Source: Thiosulfativibrio sp964387695
GTDB taxonomy: Bacteria > Pseudomonadota > Gammaproteobacteria > Thiomicrospirales > Thiomicrospiraceae
Length of the DNA: 18,712 bases
NCBI GenBank assembly: GCA_964387695.1
Contig: CAYLXI010000016.1
Span: 1-18,712 of the forward strand
Direction of reading: 5' to 3'
Shown: positions 15,399 through 18,712 of the stretch, in pieces
Layout of the letters: every line of letters begins with the position of its first letter
How positions within the stretch are numbered: position 1 is the first letter of the stretch
Program-made: the position numbers and the translations under genes
The notes under the pieces: model-generated
Told to the model about the DNA's origin: nothing
The model's database searches: none
What the model saw: the letters and a program-made list of their open reading frames with translations, nothing else

Positions 15399-15404
15399 AT
15401 TATA
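15399..15404 (-). promoter_or_regulatory. Possible -10 box just before lipA
   Basis: On the minus strand a perfect TATAAT ends 7 bases before the lipA ATG, overlapping the lipB stop codon. A start at the usual distance would fall at or next to the ATG and give a leaderless lipA message. I see no good -35 box (AATTCA at 17-base spacing), and the region is AT-rich, so chance is a real alternative. Confidence 0.25.
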
Positions 15405-16011
15405 AAGGTTTTTTAAAGTACTGAATTAATAGTTCAGTCAGTTTATTTTTAACTTGATCAAAATCAATATCTTTTATGTGGTGTTTGACTTGGGTCATTT
15501 GCATGTTTTTTAACCCACAAGGGTTGATTAACTTAAAGGGGGCTAAATCCATATTAATATTAAGTGACAGTCCATGATAAGTGTGATGTTTGCGTATTTT
15601 TAAACCCAGAGATGCAATTTTTTGTTGATTTACATAAACTCCAGGAGCTTCTTTTTTAGCCTCGCTGTCTATTTTATAGTTTGAAAGAAGTTGAATGATT
15701 ATATTTTCAAGAGCATGTATAAGTTCCCTAACCCCTATCTTAGCTCGCTTTAAGTCTATTAATATATAGGCAATGAGTTGACCGGGACCATGAAAAGTAA
15801 CCTGTCCACCTCGATCCGTTTGAATAATAGGGATATTTAATGAAGATTGCAGAATATGCTCAGGCTTGCCATTAAGGCCTTGTGTAAAAACAGCAGGATG
15901 TTGCACTAACCAAATTTCATCAGGAGTTTGTTCAGATCGTTCTAAAGTGAAGTTTTTCATGGCTTGCCAAGTGGACTTATAAGGTTGCAAGCCAAGGTTT
16001 TTAATAATCAT
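15400..16011 (-). CDS. lipB: Octanoyltransferase LipB
   Basis: LipB moves octanoyl from acyl carrier protein to lipoyl domains, the step before LipA. The 203 residues contain the family core RGGQVTFHGPGQ at 67-78, KIASLGLKI at 131-139 with the catalytic Lys (K131), HGLSLN at 146-151 and the active-site Cys in NPCG (C165). Length matches the family. ATG at 16011 is the only sensible start; no Shine-Dalgarno is visible. The gap to ybeD is 7 bases, so the ybeD-lipB-lipA-hslO run is very likely one transcript. Confidence 0.97.
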   Translation of the reverse strand: MIIKNLGLQPYKSTWQAMKNFTLERSEQTPDEIWLVQHPAVFTQGLNGKPEHILQSSLNIPIIQTDRGGQVTFHGPGQLIAYILIDLKRAKIGVRELIHALENIIIQLLSNYKIDSEAKKEAPGVYVNQQKIASLGLKIRKHHTYHGLSLNINMDLAPFKLINPCGLKNMQMTQVKHHIKDIDFDQVKNKLTELLIQYFKKPL

Positions 16012-16018
16012 GTTTTAG

Positions 16019-16303
16019 TTAAAGTGTCATTAAAACTTCTGGGTGGATTTTTAAATCGGCATAAATACCATGCACCTGTTCTAAGCAAGTGACATAAACG
16101 GGAATTGTGACGGAGATAAATTTATTTCCTTTAGAATTTTTTACTTTTATTTGACCACGAGTGACTTTCTTGTCGTATTTGTTAGCAATGTCAAAGCAAG
16201 TGTTAATAAAATTGTCTGAAGTTTTTCCCATAGCTTTAAAGTTGTAATAGCAAGGAAATTCAATTAAAGATTCATTTTCTGGGCGATGTAGGTCTTGAGT
16301 CAT
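16019..16303 (-). CDS. ybeD: YbeD/DUF493 family small protein
   Basis: This 94-residue protein matches the DUF493/YbeD family by its length, by LIEFPCYYNFKAMG near the start, by the VTRGQIKVKNSKGNKFISVT middle and by its place just before lipB, as in E. coli dacA-ybeD-lipB. The fold in the family is a small ferredoxin-like alpha/beta domain, and no firm function is known. The ATG has TATAAA about 7 bases upstream and no Shine-Dalgarno. A palindromic repeat element separates it from dat. Confidence 0.9.
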   Translation of the reverse strand: MTQDLHRPENESLIEFPCYYNFKAMGKTSDNFINTCFDIANKYDKKVTRGQIKVKNSKGNKFISVTIPVYVTCLEQVHGIYADLKIHPEVLMTL

Positions 16304-16332
16304 GTTTTATTTTATAATTTTTTAGTAAATTT

Positions 16333-16507
16333 AAGGAAGCACTTAACAACTAAGATTATTTTATGCTGGCTAAAAGAGCCGATATTTTCACTGCAATTCG
16401 TTGCAATAGCTAGCTATTACGCCTCATTTTAGCACAAATAGCGACTCGTTTTTCTCAGCCTAATTCTAACCTTAGTTATTAAGCGATTCCTAAAGTGTTA
16501 AACCCCC
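16333..16507. repeat. MITE-like palindromic element, copy 2 (between ybeD and dat)
   Basis: The left end AAGGAAGCACTTAACAACTAAGATTA pattern recurs, inverted, at the right end, where the reverse complement reads ACACTTTAGGAATCGCTTAA then TAACTAAGGTTA. As in copy 1, the right arm has about 12 extra bases (an additional TTAAGCGATTCC unit) that the left arm lacks. The middle holds GGCT-AAAAG-AGCC (16368-16380), TGCAA-TTCG-TTGCA (16392-16405) and a perfect 14-base palindrome AATAGCTAGCTATT (16405-16418), which sits almost exactly at the element's centre. The outer right end is more decayed than in copy 1. It fills most of the 229-base gap and has no coding potential. Confidence 0.65.
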
Positions 16508-16532
16508 ATTTTAAATATAAAAAAGATATATT

Positions 16533-17408
16533 TCAGAGGGATTTGGGGTTACAAATAAGTTTGAGTTTATGTTCTTGGTAATGTTTACGAATTGTTTGCC
16601 AAAAAGGGCCTGGAATACCGCTGCCAACGGGCCGTTCATTTAATTGGGTGACAGGCAAAACTTCTTTAGTTGAACTGGTTAGCCAAATTTCATCAGCGGA
16701 CTCTAAATCAGATTGTTTTAAGTTCTTTTCTGTAAGAGTCATTTTCTGTGCTCTAGCTATTTGTTCAATAACCAAACGGGTAACGCCTGGTAAAATTTTA
16801 TGACTGTTAGGAGGGGTGAGTAAGATATTATCTTTAACAATAAATAGATTGCTTGCAGTGCCTTCGCAAACCCATCCATCTCGGTCAATTAAGATGGCAT
16901 CATCAGCAGATTGTTGTTTTGCAGCCAGTTTCATCATAATGTTGGGTAGAAGGGTGATGGCTTTAATTTCACAATTTAACCAACGAATGTCTTCCAAAGT
17001 TATGGCTTTAATACCTGATTTAACAATAGAATCTGAAATGGGTGTTAAAGGGTTTGTATAGACATAAATAGAAGGGGTTAGGCATTCTGCAGGCAAATGG
17101 TCTCTTTGCATTTGAATGCCACGAGTGACTTGTAAATAAATGTATTGATCTTGCCAAGGATGTTTGCTAATGAGCTTGTTAAGCAAATCTAACCATTCCT
17201 TATCTGAAAAAGGGTTAAGGATAGATGTGGCTTTTAAGCTATTTTTAAGGCGATCTAAATGTTCTTGAAAATAGAATAATTTTTTCTGATAAACAGGGAC
17301 AACTTCATAGACGCCGTCTCCAAATAAAAAACCTCTATCTTGGGTTGAGATTTTAGCTTCTTCAATGGGAATCCACTGGCCGTTTAAGTAAGTAATTTGT
17401 TGTGTCAT
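16533..17408 (-). CDS. dat: Class IV PLP aminotransferase, probably D-amino acid transaminase
   Basis: This 291-residue enzyme belongs to the branched-chain/D-amino acid aminotransferase fold. It has DRGFLFGDGVYEV at about 24-36, the PLP lysine K149 in CEIKAITLLPN, and CEGTASNLFI at 181-190, followed by LPGVTR at 206-211 for phosphate binding. The early RGFLFGDGVYEV and EIKxxxLLPN pattern favour D-alanine transaminase over IlvE or aminodeoxychorismate lyase, though the family is hard to split by eye. It lies 22 bases after a D,D-carboxypeptidase gene. That enzyme releases D-alanine, which Dat could convert with 2-oxoglutarate to pyruvate and D-glutamate, a wall precursor. No Shine-Dalgarno is visible. 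Confidence 0.85.
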   Translation of the reverse strand: MTQQITYLNGQWIPIEEAKISTQDRGFLFGDGVYEVVPVYQKKLFYFQEHLDRLKNSLKATSILNPFSDKEWLDLLNKLISKHPWQDQYIYLQVTRGIQMQRDHLPAECLTPSIYVYTNPLTPISDSIVKSGIKAITLEDIRWLNCEIKAITLLPNIMMKLAAKQQSADDAILIDRDGWVCEGTASNLFIVKDNILLTPPNSHKILPGVTRLVIEQIARAQKMTLTEKNLKQSDLESADEIWLTSSTKEVLPVTQLNERPVGSGIPGPFWQTIRKHYQEHKLKLICNPKSL

Positions 17409-17430
17409 ATAAATTTATATCTAGTTTAAT

Positions 17431-18618
17431 TTAATCAAAGATTTGAAAAAATGAATTAATTAATTGCTTTAACTGATCCATTATTTTTTTGAAGAAAGAT
17501 CCTTCTTCAATATCAGATAAAGCAACAATTGTTTGAGATGTAATCACTTCATCATTTAAAGAAATGGTTAATTCTCCTAAGGGTTGCAGTTGAGATATTG
17601 GGGCTGTTAAGCTGGGCTTAATAGAACTCTCAATTTTTAAGTTTTTATATTGTCCACGAGGAATGGTAATGAATAGGTCGTCGATGACTCCTAAGCCAAC
17701 AGTGTTACGAGTACCTTCCCAAACTCTAGCATCATTGAGGCGTTGCATGCCACTATAAATTTTATGGGTTTCAAAGAAACGAAATCCATAATTTAGTAGT
17801 TTTTGACTTTCTCTAATACGAGTGGTGGAGCTGTTGGCCCCTAAAATGATATTAATAAGCCTCATTTCATTGCGTTCTGCAGAAGATATTAGGCAGTAAC
17901 CAGCCGTTGAAGTGTGTCCAGTTTTTAAGCCGTCGACTGTTTTGTCTTGCCATAAAAGTCTGTTACGATTGAATTGTGTAATGCCATTAAATGTAAATTT
18001 TCTTTGTGAGTACCACTTGTATTTTTCGGGAAATTGAATGATAAGTTGTTGTGTAAGAGTGGATAAGTCTTGTGCAGTCGTGTAATGGTCTGGGTGTGGC
18101 AGTCCGGTAGAATTTACAAAGTTTGTGTTGTTCATTCCTAATGATTTGGCATGTTTATTCATGAGTTTAACAAAAACCTCTTCACTGCCAGCAATATGTT
18201 CTGCTAGGGCAACGCTTGCATCATTGCCTGATTGAATCACCATGCCTTTAATTAAATGTTCTACAGAAACTTTTTTTCCTACTTCAATAAACATTTTTGA
18301 ACCTGGCATTCTCCAAGCCTTTTTTGAGATAGAGACTTGATCGGTTAATTCGATGTTACCGTTTATTAATTCATGGAAAACGACAAACCCTGTCATGATT
18401 TTTGTTAAGCTGGCTGGTTCAACGCGTGCATCGGCATTTTTTGATGCAAGGATATGCCCGCTATTAAAATCCATGAGTAAGAAAGTTTCAGCTGAAATGG
18501 TAGGCGCTGAGGGAGTAACATGGGGGGTAGGGGCATGTTGTGGCGTTGGTAAAGCAATGGCTTTTGCCGTGATAAACAACTGTGAGATAAGTAACAGGGA
18601 TAATAATAAGTATTTCAT
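17431..18618 (-). CDS. dacA: D-alanyl-D-alanine carboxypeptidase (PBP5/6 family)
   Basis: This 395-residue enzyme trims the terminal D-alanine from peptidoglycan pentapeptides on the periplasmic face. It has a signal peptide (hydrophobic residues 3-16, probable cleavage after AKA at 18-20), the SxxK motif at S70-K73 (PASLTKIMT), SGN at 130-132 and KTG at 232-234. The PBP5 C-terminal beta domain follows (about 285-365). The last 25 residues (FFKKIMDQLKQLINSFFQIF) form an amphipathic helix, the usual peripheral membrane anchor. A Pro/His/Thr-rich linker (23-40) lies between signal and catalytic domain. Whether it is dacA or a dacC-type paralogue cannot be settled here. It is the first gene of the minus-strand operon visible in the window. 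Confidence 0.93.
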   Translation of the reverse strand: MKYLLLSLLLISQLFITAKAIALPTPQHAPTPHVTPSAPTISAETFLLMDFNSGHILASKNADARVEPASLTKIMTGFVVFHELINGNIELTDQVSISKKAWRMPGSKMFIEVGKKVSVEHLIKGMVIQSGNDASVALAEHIAGSEEVFVKLMNKHAKSLGMNNTNFVNSTGLPHPDHYTTAQDLSTLTQQLIIQFPEKYKWYSQRKFTFNGITQFNRNRLLWQDKTVDGLKTGHTSTAGYCLISSAERNEMRLINIILGANSSTTRIRESQKLLNYGFRFFETHKIYSGMQRLNDARVWEGTRNTVGLGVIDDLFITIPRGQYKNLKIESSIKPSLTAPISQLQPLGELTISLNDEVITSQTIVALSDIEEGSFFKKIMDQLKQLINSFFQIFD

Positions 18619-18712
18619 AATATAACGGGTAACTTTTTAAGATTTAAGAGTAGGGGATAATTTAACATAAATACATGATAATCTAAATGGTTAAGGTGCT
18701 ATTTAATTTAAG

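Noticed and set aside
16371..16386. TAAA...GCCGATA pattern resembling a sigma28 promoter
   Set aside because: The two halves are only a few bases apart instead of about 15, and it lies inside the repeat element facing no flagellar gene.
18619..18712. Promoter for dac at the right edge of the window
   Set aside because: The 94 bases are AT-rich with several TATA-like runs, but I could not find a -35/-10 pair with good spacing, so no call is made.

Overview
The window looks like chromosomal DNA from an AT-rich, polarly flagellated gammaproteobacterium. The reasons are an FlrA/FlrB/FlrC-type sigma54 regulatory cascade next to fliEFGHIJ, and a dac-dat-ybeD-lipB-lipA housekeeping block. The base composition and gene mix would fit something like the Thiomicrospira/Piscirickettsiaceae group, but that placement is a guess.

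Positions 1-13449 (+ strand) hold a flagellar cluster: the 3' end of flrA, then flrB (sensor kinase), flrC (sigma54 activator), fliE, fliF, fliG, fliH, fliI, fliJ, fliK, a short membrane-anchored MCP-like signalling protein, fliL, fliM and fliN. Genes abut or overlap within flrBC, fliFGHIJ and fliMN. Two well-spaced sigma54 -24/-12 promoters (GG-N10-GC) lie before fliE and before fliK. They suggest two FlrC-driven transcripts: fliE-F-G-H-I-J (basal body, rotor switch and export ATPase) and fliK plus the MCP-like gene, possibly reading on into fliLMN. A 247-base gap before fliL holds a small palindromic repeat element and a separate 14-bp hairpin. The cluster stops at fliN; the usual fliOPQR-flhB do not follow.

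Positions 13501-18618 (- strand, convergent) hold, in transcription order, dac (PBP5/6-type D,D-carboxypeptidase), dat (class IV aminotransferase, probably D-amino acid transaminase), ybeD (DUF493), lipB, lipA and hslO (Hsp33). Dac and Dat fit together as release and recycling of D-alanine; LipB and LipA are the two-step de novo lipoyl pathway. A second copy of the palindromic element fills most of the dat-ybeD gap, the one large gap in an otherwise tight operon.

Points most worth a second look: the MCP-like protein with no periplasmic sensor domain made from the fliK transcript; an Hsp33 that has lost two of its four canonical zinc cysteines but gained a CxC in its C-terminal tail; the two related MITE-like elements; a hairpin before fliL whose only non-Watson-Crick pairs are G-U wobbles in the + strand RNA; and a FliN whose N-terminal WGxALxEQA motif is duplicated. 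I saw no tRNA, rRNA, CRISPR array, transposase or phage gene.
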